Numbered from the stretch's first letter, positions 1-8,411 are shown. The stretch: 64,000 nucleotides of DNA from Nocardia pseudobrasiliensis NBRC 108224 (GCF_001613105.1 NZ_BDBS01000032.1:62001-126000); one strand, 5' to 3'. Numbers and translations: made by a program. Notes: generated by a model from the sequence alone, not told the origin.

Positions 1-1112
1 GTACCCGACCTGCCGAGCACATTGTCCTCGAACACCGCCTGGAAGGCGGGCTCGTCGGCCGGGTTCAGTCCCGAACTGAACAGCAGGTTCAGCGGAATCA
101 TCGGCATACCGAAGTAGGCCGGGGTCTGGCACTGCGTGCGGAAGGCATTGGCGACGGCCAGTCCGGCCGGATTCAGCTTCTCGTCCAATTTCATTTCCGG
201 ATACCAGGGTTCGAGTCCCAGCAGCGTCGCGAAGACGAAACCGGAGCCGACCGATCCATCGGCCACCCGCATGAAGTTGCGCGGATTGACGACCATGCCC
301 TCGAGCATCGCCGACTTCACATTCAGTTCGGGCGCGTACCGCGGCTGCAGTTCCGCCGACATGGCCGCGCCCACACCGCCGCCCGCGATGCCGAACAGGC
401 CGATCTGCGCATTCGGATCCAGTCCCGCCTCACGATGATTCAGCGCCGCGCGCACACCGTCGAGCTGGGCGTGGGCGGCGAACTTCCCGGCGAATACGCC
501 GTGCGGGCGGCGATCGCCGTCGTTGCCGACATCGGAGATCATCACCGCGTAGCCCTTGTCGAACATCAACGCCAGCGGGCCCAGCGCCGACCAGGACGAG
601 CCGTCGAGCGGATCACCGCCGGTCCACTGGGTGCTCGGATGACACGACCAGCCGACGCTGTCGTTGGCCTCCTGATACGAGATGACCCGGCGATCGGAGT
701 TGGCGCGACCGTCCTTGGGAATCATCAGGATTCCGGTGCTGATCACCGGGGTGACGCCGTCGAGTGCGGTGGTGACGTACATGAGTTTGTACGCCTCGAC
801 CGAATTCGGCTTCACGCCGAGGAACATCACGTCCACGGGTTTGGCCTTCAGTACCGTGCCGGGCTGTTCGGCCCCGGTCAGCGGCGGCTCCTGATAGAAC
901 GGATCGTCGAACATCAAGGCCCGGAAGGCTTCCTCCGGCGTGGCCGCGGGCGAGTCCTGGATCGTGCCGACCACGAAGCCGTTGAAAACTCGGTCCAGGC
1001 CGGGGGTGCTGTTCGGGATCTCGGGCGAATCCGGTTGGGCCACGGCGATTCCCGTGGCGCACAGGCTCAGTGCCAGGGCGGTGATCGCCGTGGCGAACAG
1101 GGTGCGAGGCAA
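1..1112 (-). CDS. Secreted lipase-family (LIP) protein, nucleophile Ser replaced by Ala; 3' end outside window
   Basis: Translating the minus strand from a TTG at 1112 gives 370 open codons to the window edge. The TTG is 2 bases after the stop of the upstream gene and has an AAGGAG about 7 bases before it. The N-terminus (LPRTLFATAITALALSLCAT) is a Sec signal peptide. The mature part resembles the secretory lipase family (triacylglycerol lipases of the Candida lipase A type): a lid-like N-terminal region, then the nucleophile elbow. At residues 241-246 the elbow reads GIAGGG, not GxSGGG; codon GCG at 384-386 encodes Ala 243 where the nucleophile should be. The Asp and His of the triad would lie beyond the window. 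The fold assignment is by pattern recognition. Loss of hydrolase activity is inferred from the missing serine. The protein may have become a binding protein, or the serine may lie elsewhere. Confidence 0.75.
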   Translation of the reverse strand, partial: MPRTLFATAITALALSLCATGIAVAQPDSPEIPNSTPGLDRVFNGFVVGTIQDSPAATPEEAFRALMFDDPFYQEPPLTGAEQPGTVLKAKPVDVMFLGVKPNSVEAYKLMYVTTALDGVTPVISTGILMIPKDGRANSDRRVISYQEANDSVGWSCHPSTQWTGGDPLDGSSWSALGPLALMFDKGYAVMISDVGNDGDRRPHGVFAGKFAAHAQLDGVRAALNHREAGLDPNAQIGLFGIAGGGVGAAMSAELQPRYAPELNVKSAMLEGMVVNPRNFMRVADGSVGSGFVFATLLGLEPWYPEMKLDEKLNPAGLAVANAFRTQCQTPAYFGMPMIPLNLLFSSGLNPADEPAFQAVFEDNVLGRSG

Positions 1113-1114
1113 CG

Positions 1115-2380
1115 TCAGTCTCCTTGTCCGGCGGGCTCGACGCGCAGCTCACCGGCGGCCGAGGTCAGCAGCTGCGGAATGTTCATGAACGGGCGATGCG
1201 ATTCCAGCTGGATCTCGTACGGCGTGCGCATCGTGGCTTCCACCGCGGGCCAGTTGTTCTCGACCTGGAACCGGTACTTGGGCAGCAGTTCGGTGGCGAT
1301 GTAGTCCCAGCGCTCGTCGAAGACCGACCAATTCCAGCTCGGCAGCGGCAGGACCAGCCGCATGGGCTGACCGTTGTTCGCGATGAACGGGATTCGCACC
1401 GGCCGGAACTCACGCGGCGGCACCACACCCGCGATGGACGGCGATCCGGCCGCACCGCTGAGATAGGTGATCGCCTCGCCGATACTGCCCTTGTACGCGC
1501 GGGTCTCGTCCCACTGCGCGGCGACCGCCCAGAGCTGTTCGCGGCGCAGCAGCGTGGCATTGCCCTCGGCGATGCGGCCCTCGTCGCCGGAGGCGACATC
1601 GCGCCAGGCGGCCATGATGTCGCCGCCGAACAGTCCCGCCGCCTCGAATTCCTCGAGTGCGGGCAGACCGCCGGTGACGTAGGCGTCGTGCATGGGCATC
1701 AGATCCGAGAAGATGTTCTTCTGCATCACCAGGATCATCCCCAGGATCCACTGCAGATCCTCGGGCGCGATGCGCGGTCCGGCCTCGGCGAGGGCGCGCA
1801 ATCCCTCGGGCAGCAGCGCGACCGCCTGCGGGCCCGCGGTCTGTTCCACCGCGCCGAGCACGGTGCGCGCGGCCTCGGAGATGCCCGGCAGATCGTAGAT
1901 ATTGCTCACCAGATCGAAATCGACCATACCGCCGCCGAAGTCGGCGCCGACCTGGCCACCCATTCCGGCCCACTGCAGTTCGCGATGGTCCAGCTGCAGA
2001 TTCTCGTAGTAGCGGTAGGACTTGACGAGGTTCTCGCGATTGGCCTGTACGCCGGTGCGTGGGTTCCAGGAGGGCAGGTCGATTCCGGCCTTGTTGCTCA
2101 CATCGACCAGCCAGTACTGATAGAGCAGGGCGGCGTACCGGGTGGGAGCGACGCCCCGGGCACGGGCCTGAGCCAGCAGGCCGCCGAGTTCGGCCTCGTC
2201 GTAGGGCAGCTCGGGATTCACCCCGCCCGGCCCCTGCGCCGCGTCGCGGTTGACCAGGGGCAGATCCAGATAGCGATCCACCTCGTCCGCGGCGAGGGCG
2301 GTGCCAGTGGTTCCGAGTCCGATGGTGACCAGTGCCGCGAGAGCCAGTCCCGCGCCACGCACAAGCGCGCCGATGCGCAT
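1115..2380 (-). CDS. Exported protein of unknown function, first gene of the pseudo-lipase operon
   Basis: I do not recognise this 421-residue protein. The start chosen is the ATG at 2380, because it begins a good Sec signal peptide (MRIGALVRGAGLALAALVTI, then cleavage near TALAAD). The longer frame from 2434 would put 18 charged residues in front. The mature part is about 390 residues, mixed alpha/beta in appearance and rich in Trp and Tyr (for example LPSWNWSVFDERWDYI). It has no membrane segment after the signal and no cysteine pattern. The stop is 2 bases upstream of the next TTG start, so the two products are probably co-translated and exported together. An inverted repeat lies 57 bases upstream of the ATG. 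A role as partner of the lipase-like protein is inference from the arrangement alone. Confidence 0.8.
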   Translation of the reverse strand: MRIGALVRGAGLALAALVTIGLGTTGTALAADEVDRYLDLPLVNRDAAQGPGGVNPELPYDEAELGGLLAQARARGVAPTRYAALLYQYWLVDVSNKAGIDLPSWNPRTGVQANRENLVKSYRYYENLQLDHRELQWAGMGGQVGADFGGGMVDFDLVSNIYDLPGISEAARTVLGAVEQTAGPQAVALLPEGLRALAEAGPRIAPEDLQWILGMILVMQKNIFSDLMPMHDAYVTGGLPALEEFEAAGLFGGDIMAAWRDVASGDEGRIAEGNATLLRREQLWAVAAQWDETRAYKGSIGEAITYLSGAAGSPSIAGVVPPREFRPVRIPFIANNGQPMRLVLPLPSWNWSVFDERWDYIATELLPKYRFQVENNWPAVEATMRTPYEIQLESHRPFMNIPQLLTSAAGELRVEPAGQGD

Positions 2381-2740
2381 GGTGTAGAGCCTTCCGCTTG
2401 GCGGTTGACGATCGAACAAGCCGGGCCGAGCCAATTAGCTATCCAATAGCTTCCTACGGACTCGAATAATATCCCTGAGATTGACCTTCGATCGACCTGT
2501 CGTTTACGAGGACATTACCAACCGCAGGTAGGTGGCAGTCCAATCCGATCATGAGCGGATCTGTCCGGCACGGCCGATCGGATCGAGCGAGCAAATAGCC
2601 TGGTGATAGCGGTGTTTGCTCATTCGTCGAAGATGACGCGGCATCGAACTTCATGTGTCATTCGATGATTCATTTCACAATCGGGTGACAAACAATGCCG
2701 GGATCTCTACTCACCGGCACAGGCGGTACGGTCGGGAGCC
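2381..2740. other. Divergent intergenic region, no gene supported
   Basis: This 360-base stretch between divergent genes is clearly more AT-rich than its surroundings and must hold both promoters. A TTGAC-like hexamer occurs near 2405 and another near 2480, but I cannot assign a complete promoter. The small open frames here have no ribosome binding site or convincing codon usage. Confidence 0.5.
2437..2451. promoter_or_regulatory. Inverted repeat AGCTAT-CCA-ATAGCT, candidate operator
   Basis: Perfect 6-base arms (2437-2442 and 2446-2451) around 3 bases, 57 bases upstream of the exported-protein start. Position and symmetry suit a repressor site for the two-gene secreted operon. No local regulator is evident. 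Confidence 0.4.
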
Positions 2741-3913
2741 ATGCGCATCGTTTCGGGGATCCTGCTCGCCGTCACCGCGGTCGCCCTGTCGGCCTGCTCG
2801 GGTAGCGGCGGCGGTGGCGGCAATTCCACCACCGTCGCGAACCCGTCCACGACGACGAGCGCCGGAGCGACCCCGGCGAGTACCACGACCGCCGGTCGAA
2901 TCGACTGCGCGGCAGGCTATCTCGCCCAGTTCACGCCCCGCCAGAAGCTGGCGCAGCTGCTGACCGTCGGCATCACCGGCGCGACCGACGCCGAGAACGC
3001 GGTGCGCACCGAGCAGATCGGCGGCATCTTCGTGGGCAGCTGGACCGATCCGGGGCTGTTGGCGGACAAGCAGATCGACCGGGTCAAGGCCGCCGCGCGC
3101 ACCCCGCTCATGGTGACCATCGACGAGGAGGGCGGCCGAGTCTCGCGGCTGCGCAATGTGATCGGGGCGGCCCCCTCGGCCCGGGTCGCCGCGCAGACCG
3201 TCTCCGACGACGAGTTCTACAAGCAGAGCGTGGCCCGCGGCACGGCCATGAAGGAGCTCGGCATCACCGTCGACTTCGCCCCGGACGCCGATGTGAGCGA
3301 TCAGCCCGACGACAGTGTGATCGGCGACCGCTCCTTCTCCGATGATCCGGAGGTGGTCACCCGCTACGCGGGCGCGTTCATCCGCGGGATGCACGACGCG
3401 GGTCTGGGCGCGGTCATGAAGCATTTCCCCGGCCACGGTTCGGGTTCGGGCGATTCACATACCGGCGCGGTCCGCACGCCGCCGCTGGACCAGTTGCAGC
3501 AGAAGGATCTCGTACCGTTCCGCAATCTGATCGGATCGGGCGCGGGGGTGATGGTCGGACACCTCGACGTGCCCGGACTGACCACCCCCAACACCCCGGC
3601 CAGTATCAGCCCGCAGGTGATGGCCCTACTGCGACACGGCGACGGCTACGGCGCGGCCGCCTTCGACGGGCCGATCTTCACCGACGATCTGTCCGGCATG
3701 GCCGCCATCACCAACCGGATGGGTATCGAGGACGCGGTGGCCGCGGCGCTCGAGGCCGGGGCCGACAACGCCCTGTGGATTTCGAGCACCGCGGTCCCGC
3801 AGGTACTCGACCGGCTCGAGCAGGAGGTGCGCGAGGGGCGGTTGTCGATGCGGCAGGTCGACCAGTCGGTGTTGCGGATGGCTCGCTTCAAGGGCATCCC
3901 GCTGAACTGCTGA
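2741..3913 (+). CDS. lpqI: LpqI-type lipoprotein, glycoside hydrolase family 3 (beta-N-acetylhexosaminidase)
   Basis: 390 residues. The N-terminus is a lipoprotein signal with lipobox LSAC (Cys 19), followed by a Gly/Ser/Thr-rich linker to about residue 50. The enzyme should therefore be tethered outside the membrane. The GH3 (NagZ-like) domain follows, with KHFPGHG and a nearby DSH (the catalytic His-Asp dyad of NagZ enzymes) near residues 230-245. The nucleophile Asp is in FTDDLSGMA near residue 315. Known family members release N-acetylglucosamine from muropeptides during cell-wall recycling. The gene sits directly before a TetR gene and close to htdX-fabG4-fadA2, the same neighbours as lpqI (Rv0237) of M. 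tuberculosis, which supports orthology. Confidence 0.92.
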   Translation: MRIVSGILLAVTAVALSACSGSGGGGGNSTTVANPSTTTSAGATPASTTTAGRIDCAAGYLAQFTPRQKLAQLLTVGITGATDAENAVRTEQIGGIFVGSWTDPGLLADKQIDRVKAAARTPLMVTIDEEGGRVSRLRNVIGAAPSARVAAQTVSDDEFYKQSVARGTAMKELGITVDFAPDADVSDQPDDSVIGDRSFSDDPEVVTRYAGAFIRGMHDAGLGAVMKHFPGHGSGSGDSHTGAVRTPPLDQLQQKDLVPFRNLIGSGAGVMVGHLDVPGLTTPNTPASISPQVMALLRHGDGYGAAAFDGPIFTDDLSGMAAITNRMGIEDAVAAALEAGADNALWISSTAVPQVLDRLEQEVREGRLSMRQVDQSVLRMARFKGIPLNC

Positions 3914-3947
3914 GCATCCGCGAATCACCGGCAATTACCCTCCGGAG

Positions 3948-3967
3948 AACTTACCTTGGAGTAAGAT
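3948..3967. promoter_or_regulatory. TetR-type operator copy 1, AACTTACCTTGGAGTAAGAT
   Basis: Imperfect palindrome 30 bases upstream of the TetR start. It matches 15 of 20 positions of the perfect palindrome at 7013-7032 in the fabG4-fadA2 divergent promoter. The conserved parts are the two outer half sites (ACTTAC and AGTAAG). Autoregulation by the adjacent TetR protein is inferred. Confidence 0.65.
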
Positions 3968-3996
3968 AGGGGTTTCGACATGGTCTAGGAGAGTGG

Positions 3997-4596
3997 ATGG
4001 CAGGCGGAACGAAGCGGCTTCCCCGGGCGGTTCGTGAGCAGCAGATGCTGGACGCCGCCGTCGAGGTGTTCTCGCGCAAGGGTTATCACGACACCTCGAT
4101 GGACGCCATCGCCGCCGAGGCCAAGATCTCCAAGCCGATGCTCTATCTGTACTACGGATCCAAGGACGAACTGTTCCGCGCGTGCATCGCGCGCGAGGCC
4201 GTCCGATTCATCGAGGCCGTCGCGGTAGCCGGCAACCCCAGCCTCACCCCGCACGAGCAGTTGCGGGCGGGCTTGGAGGCGTTCCTGTCCTATGTCGACA
4301 ACAATCGGCTGTCCTGGCAGGTGCTCTATCGGCAGGCCCTCGGACAGCAGCCGTTCGCCTCGGAGATCAGCAACAGCCGCGAGCGGATCATCGAGCTGAC
4401 CGCCAAACTGCTCGAGTCCAGCGCCAAATACGCCGAACCCGGAACGAATTTCGACATCGTCTCCGTCGCGGTGATCGGCGCGGGCGAGGCCATCGCCGAC
4501 CGCATCGCCAGCGGTGAGGTGAATGTGGCCGAGGCCGTGGATCTGCTGGACAACCTGGCCTGGCGCGGTCTGGCGGGTAAGAAGAAGGCCGAGTAG
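3997..4596 (+). CDS. TetR-family regulator, Rv0238-like
   Basis: 199 residues starting at an ATG preceded by GGAGAG. The N-terminal helix-turn-helix covers about residues 25-60 (SMDAIAAEAKISKPMLYLYY is the recognition region). The rest is the all-helical ligand domain usual in this family. Placement between lpqI and the htdX-fabG4-fadA2 genes is as in M. tuberculosis Rv0238. Its promoter contains a palindrome repeated at the fabG4/fadA2 promoter, so I infer that it controls itself and the fatty-acid genes, perhaps responding to an acyl-CoA. The gene converges on htdX across a long hairpin. Confidence 0.9.
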   Translation: MAGGTKRLPRAVREQQMLDAAVEVFSRKGYHDTSMDAIAAEAKISKPMLYLYYGSKDELFRACIAREAVRFIEAVAVAGNPSLTPHEQLRAGLEAFLSYVDNNRLSWQVLYRQALGQQPFASEISNSRERIIELTAKLLESSAKYAEPGTNFDIVSVAVIGAGEAIADRIASGEVNVAEAVDLLDNLAWRGLAGKKKAE

Positions 4597-4627
4597 CGAA
4601 ACGCGAAAAGCCGCAGGTCATCCGGGT

Positions 4628-4669
4628 CGGCCGCGGATCGGATCCCCCATGCGATCCGATCCGCGGCCG
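4628..4669. terminator. Bidirectional hairpin between TetR gene and htdX
   Basis: A perfect 17-base-pair inverted repeat (4628-4644 pairing with 4653-4669, 8-base loop CCCCATGC) fills the gap between the two convergent stops. There is no T tract on either side. Long GC-rich stems without a U run are common candidate terminators in actinobacteria. Confidence 0.75.
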
Positions 4670-4685
4670 CCGAAAGACGTGCGGC

Positions 4686-5555
4686 TCAGCGCAATGTGGC
4701 GGTCAGGTGCGGATAACCCTTCTTCGGGTTCTTGAGCGCCAGATCCCAGCCGCCCTGTACCTGATCGGCGTACACATTGACCGTCGACGGTAGCAGGATG
4801 GGCTTGCCGAACTTCACCGAGTAGGTGGTCCGTGCGGGCACCCGGCCCTCGATCACACCCAGAATCGTTGCGGCCGACCACATGCCGTGCGCGATCGAAC
4901 GAGGGAAGCCGAAGGCCTTCGCGCTCAGCGCGGACATGTGGATCGGATTGCGATCGCCCGAGGCCGCGGCGTAGCGGTGGATCTGGGCCTGGCCGACCTT
5001 CAGCGTGCGCAGCGGCGGCGGGGGTACCTCGTCCGGTTTGGCCTCCGGCTTCGGACCGCCCGACAGCGACGTCTTCTGCTGATGCAGGAACGTCGTCACC
5101 TGCCGCCACACCAGTTCCCGGCCGACATTGATCTCACTGATCGCGTCGACCAGCAGACCCTTGGGATGTTCGCGCAGATTCTCCACATGCGCCTTGAAAT
5201 CCAGCGGCTCGCTGATCGAGATCTCGCGGGTGCGCTCGATCACGTTCTCCGCGTGCACCGCGCCCACCGCGACGAACGGGAAGTCGCGCGCGACGACCAG
5301 TTGCATCACCAGCGGGAAGGTGAGGACGAACGGATAGGTCAGGGGCAGCGAATCACCGAAGCGCAGGCCGGTCGCGTGGCAGTAGGCGGCCAGATTGTCG
5401 GCATCGACCTTCAGACCGTTCAATTCGATCGCCCGGTCCGGGATCTGGGATTTACGCGCCGAAACCAGCGGCAGCGGAACGGCTCCCAGCGCGGCCTTCA
5501 GATAGAGATTGCCGGTCTTGGGCGGCTCGTGCAGCGAGATGGTCTGGGTCATCAT
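4686..5555 (-). CDS. htdX: HtdX-like MaoC-domain (R)-3-hydroxyacyl hydratase/dehydratase
   Basis: 289 residues forming a double hot-dog protein. The C-terminal half has the hydratase-2 signature, with the catalytic Asp and His in YAAASGDRNPIHMS (about residues 212-225) followed by FGFPRSIAHGMWS. The family dehydrates 3-hydroxyacyl thioesters or hydrates the enoyl form. The ATG at 5555 overlaps the fabG4 stop (ATGA), so FabG4 and HtdX are translationally coupled and should perform consecutive steps: 3-ketoacyl reduction, then dehydration. This pairing matches Rv0241c-Rv0242c in M. tuberculosis. Substrate chain length cannot be read from the sequence. Confidence 0.9.
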   Translation of the reverse strand: MMTQTISLHEPPKTGNLYLKAALGAVPLPLVSARKSQIPDRAIELNGLKVDADNLAAYCHATGLRFGDSLPLTYPFVLTFPLVMQLVVARDFPFVAVGAVHAENVIERTREISISEPLDFKAHVENLREHPKGLLVDAISEINVGRELVWRQVTTFLHQQKTSLSGGPKPEAKPDEVPPPPLRTLKVGQAQIHRYAAASGDRNPIHMSALSAKAFGFPRSIAHGMWSAATILGVIEGRVPARTTYSVKFGKPILLPSTVNVYADQVQGGWDLALKNPKKGYPHLTATLR

Positions 5556-6913
5556 GCTCCGATCAGGGCCTGGCCGCAGACGCGAATCACGTTGCCGCTC
5601 ACCGCGTTCGAGGCCGGGCTGGCGAAGTAGGCGATGGTCTCGGCGACGTCCACGGTCTGCCCGCCCTGGTACAGCGAGCTGAGCAGCCGACCCGCCTCGC
5701 GGGTGCCGAGCGGGATGGCGGCGGTCATGGCCGTCTCGATGAAGCCGGGGGCCACCGCGTTGATGGTGATGCCCTTCTCGCCCAGTTTGGGAGCCTCGGC
5801 GTTGACCATGCCGATGACGCCGGCCTTGGAGGCGCCGTAGTTGGTCTGGCCGCGGTTGCCCGCGATGCCCGCGATCGAGGACACGTCGATGACGCGGCCG
5901 CCCTGCTTGAGCGCGCCCTTGGCGACCAGGCCCTCGGTAATCCGGTGCGGCGCGGCCAGATTCACGTTCAGCACCGAGTTCCAGCGCGCGTCGTCCATAT
6001 TGGCGAGCAGCTTGTCGCGAGTGATACCGGCGTTGTGCACGATGATATCGATGCCGCCGAAGCGCTCGGTGGCGAATTCGGCCAGCTTGTCCGCGGCGTC
6101 GGGGGCGGTGACGTCGACCGCGAGGGCGACGCCGCCGACCTTGTTGGCGGTCGCGGCCAAAGCCTCACCGGCGGCGGGGATATCGGCCACGATGACCTTC
6201 GCGCCGTCGCGGGCGAAGACCTCGGCGATGGTCGCGCCGATACCGCGCGCGGCGCCGGTCACCACGGCGACCTTGCCGTCGAGCGGCTTGTCCCAGTTGA
6301 TGTCGGCGGCGGCGTTGTCGTCCTTGCCGACCCGGAACACCTGGCCGTCGACGAACGCCGACTTACCCGACAGGATGAAGCGCAGGGTCGACTCCAGACC
6401 CGTTGCGGTCGAGGCGGCCTCGGGGTGCAGGTACACCAGATTCGAGGTGGCTCCGCGCAGCAGCTCCTTGCCGACGCTGCGGGTGAAGCCCTCGAGCGCG
6501 CGCTGCGCGATCTGGGCCTCGACGCTCGACGCCAGCTCGGGGGTGGTGCCGACGACGAGCACACGGCCGGAGGCGGCGATGCTGCGCATGGCGGGCTGGA
6601 AGAACTGGAACAGCTGCTCGAGTTCCTCGATCGAATTGAGACCGGTGGCGTCGAACACCAGTGCGCCGAATTTCACGCCCTGGCTGATGGAGTCGGCGAA
6701 GGTGTAGTCCGACAGCAGGTTTCGCGCGGCGTCGGCGACGCGGCCCTTACCGCCCAGCAGCACCGGGCCGGGCAGGGCGGGCTCACCCGGAGTGTACCGG
6801 CGCAGCGTCTCCGGTTTCGGCAGGCCCAACTTGCCGGCCAGGAAATTACCGGGGGCCGAGTGAACGAACGATCCGTAGAGGTTGGGAGCGCCCTTGCTCT
6901 TGCTGGCTGCCAC
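5552..6913 (-). CDS. fabG4: FabG4-type high-molecular-weight 3-oxoacyl-thioester reductase
   Basis: 453 residues from a GTG at 6913 preceded by AGGAAAAGGTAGG; an in-frame ATG at 6952 is the alternative. The length matches FabG4 (Rv0242c, 454 residues). The N-terminal ~200 residues are the flavodoxin-like extra domain of this subfamily. The C-terminal ~250 are a short-chain dehydrogenase with TGAARGIGATIA for cofactor binding, NAG, a catalytic Ser in VSSIAG and the Tyr/Lys pair in NYGASKAG. The enzyme reduces 3-oxoacyl-CoA/ACP; the M. tuberculosis form uses NADH. The gene diverges from the fadA2 thiolase over a promoter with a perfect 20-base palindrome, likely the binding site of the nearby TetR protein. 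Confidence 0.92.
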   Translation of the reverse strand: MAASKSKGAPNLYGSFVHSAPGNFLAGKLGLPKPETLRRYTPGEPALPGPVLLGGKGRVADAARNLLSDYTFADSISQGVKFGALVFDATGLNSIEELEQLFQFFQPAMRSIAASGRVLVVGTTPELASSVEAQIAQRALEGFTRSVGKELLRGATSNLVYLHPEAASTATGLESTLRFILSGKSAFVDGQVFRVGKDDNAAADINWDKPLDGKVAVVTGAARGIGATIAEVFARDGAKVIVADIPAAGEALAATANKVGGVALAVDVTAPDAADKLAEFATERFGGIDIIVHNAGITRDKLLANMDDARWNSVLNVNLAAPHRITEGLVAKGALKQGGRVIDVSSIAGIAGNRGQTNYGASKAGVIGMVNAEAPKLGEKGITINAVAPGFIETAMTAAIPLGTREAGRLLSSLYQGGQTVDVAETIAYFASPASNAVSGNVIRVCGQALIGA

Positions 6914-7012
6914 TGTTCCTACCTTTTCCTTCGTGTCGAATGTGGTCGGCATGCAAATCCGGCTTGCCCCGAGCGTCTTTTCGCACATCTACGGGGTACG
7001 GTGTCGACAATG

Positions 7013-7032
7013 AACTTACTCCAGAGTAAGTT
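7013..7032. promoter_or_regulatory. TetR-type operator copy 2, AACTTACTCCAGAGTAAGTT
   Basis: Perfect 8-base arms (7013-7020 and 7025-7032) around CCAG in the divergent promoter between fabG4 and fadA2, related to the site at 3948-3967. One dimer or a pair of dimers here could repress both operons. Confidence 0.75.
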
Positions 7033-7068
7033 TAATGTAAACCGACGTCGAGACATGTGGAGACTCGA

Positions 7069-8406
7069 GTGACCAGCAAAGCCCGTTCGACGAAGGCCGC
7101 GTCCGCGAGCGGCGGGGCCAAGAACACCAAGCAGACCCGTCCCGTCGCTGTCATCGGCGGTAACCGGATTCCGTTCGCTCGCTCGGACGGCCGCTACGCC
7201 CACGCCTCCAACCAGGACATGTTCACCGCCGCGCTCAACGGTCTGGTGAGCCGGTTCGGCCTGCAGGGCGAGCGGCTCGGCATGGTCGTCGGCGGCGCGG
7301 TGCTAAAGCGCGTCGGCGAGCACGGCATGATCCGCGAGAGCGTGTTGGGCAGCGAGCTGTCGCCCTACACCCCCGCGCACGATCTGCAGCTGGCCTGCGG
7401 CACCGGCCTGCAGTCGCTGGTCACCGTCGGCGACGCGATCGCACTGGGCCGCATCGAGGCCGGCATCGGCGGCGGCACCGACACCACCTCCGACGCGCCC
7501 ATCGGCGTGAGCGAGGCCGCCCGCGAGTGGATGCTCGACGCCAATCGCGCCAAGAAGAACAGCGATTACGTGAAGCTGGTCGGCAGGCTGCGCCCGAGCA
7601 TGGTCGGCATCGAGATCCCGCGCAACGCCGAGCCGCGCACCGGACTGTCGATGGGTGAGCACGCCGCCATCACCGCCAAGGAGTTCGGGATCGCCCGCGA
7701 GGCGCAGGACGAGCTGGCCTACCTGTCGCACAAGAATATGGCCGCCGCCTACGATCGTGGCTTCTTCGACGATCTGATCACCCCGTTCCTCGGCCTGACC
7801 CGCGACGACAACCTGCGCCCGGGTTCCACGCTGGAGAAGTTGGCCACGCTCAAGCCGGTTTTCGGCGTCAAACTGGGCGACGCGACCATGACCGCGGGCA
7901 ACTCGACCCCGCTCACCGACGGCGCGTCGGCGACGCTGCTGGCGAGTGAGGAGTGGGCGGCCTCGCGCAATCTGAAGCCGCTGGCCTACCTGGTCGACAG
8001 CGAGGTCGCCGCGGTCGATTACGTATGGGGTCCGGACGGGCTGCTGATGGCCCCGACCTACGCCGTGCCGCGGCTGCTGGCGCGCAACGGACTCACGCTG
8101 CAGGACTTCGACTTCTACGAGATCCACGAGGCCTTCGCCTCGGTGGTGCTCGCGACCCTGCAGTCGTGGGAGTCGGATCAGTACTGCAAGGAGCGCCTCG
8201 GCCTGGACGGCGCGCTCGGCTCGATCGATCGCGGCAAGCTCAATGTCAACGGCTCCTCGCTGGCGGCGGGTCACCCGTTCGCCGCGACCGGCGGGCGCAT
8301 CGTCGCCCAGGCCGCGAAGCAGTTGGCGGAGAAGGGTTCCGGGCGCGCGCTGATCTCGATCTGCGCCGCCGGCGGCCAGGGCGTCGTGGCGATCCTGGAG
8401 CGCTGA
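7069..8406 (+). CDS. fadA2: FadA2-like acetyl-CoA acetyltransferase / thiolase
   Basis: 445 residues. I chose the GTG at 7069 because GGAG sits 6 bases before it; an in-frame GTG at 7057 has no good ribosome binding site. It is a complete thiolase. The acyl-accepting Cys is in LQLACGTGLQSL (near residue 107), the His in AAGHPFAATGG and the second Cys in SICAAGGQG near the C-terminus. The family cleaves or condenses 3-ketoacyl-CoA. It diverges from fabG4-htdX, so thiolase, reductase and dehydratase could form a module for fatty-acid beta-oxidation or its reversal. Neighbours equal Rv0243 in M. tuberculosis. The 3' end runs into a 16-base-pair hairpin lying partly inside the convergent gene. 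Confidence 0.92.
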   Translation: MTSKARSTKAASASGGAKNTKQTRPVAVIGGNRIPFARSDGRYAHASNQDMFTAALNGLVSRFGLQGERLGMVVGGAVLKRVGEHGMIRESVLGSELSPYTPAHDLQLACGTGLQSLVTVGDAIALGRIEAGIGGGTDTTSDAPIGVSEAAREWMLDANRAKKNSDYVKLVGRLRPSMVGIEIPRNAEPRTGLSMGEHAAITAKEFGIAREAQDELAYLSHKNMAAAYDRGFFDDLITPFLGLTRDDNLRPGSTLEKLATLKPVFGVKLGDATMTAGNSTPLTDGASATLLASEEWAASRNLKPLAYLVDSEVAAVDYVWGPDGLLMAPTYAVPRLLARNGLTLQDFDFYEIHEAFASVVLATLQSWESDQYCKERLGLDGALGSIDRGKLNVNGSSLAAGHPFAATGGRIVAQAAKQLAEKGSGRALISICAAGGQGVVAILER

Positions 8407-8411
8407 CCGCC

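Noticed and set aside
435..1304. 289-codon open frame on the plus strand over the lipase-like gene
   Set aside because: It is antisense to the minus-strand gene that has a signal peptide and family motifs; the product is Arg/Gly-rich low complexity.
2454..2654. 66-codon minus-strand frame in the divergent spacer
   Set aside because: No ribosome binding site, atypical codon use and it covers the promoter region and the left arm of local AT-rich sequence.
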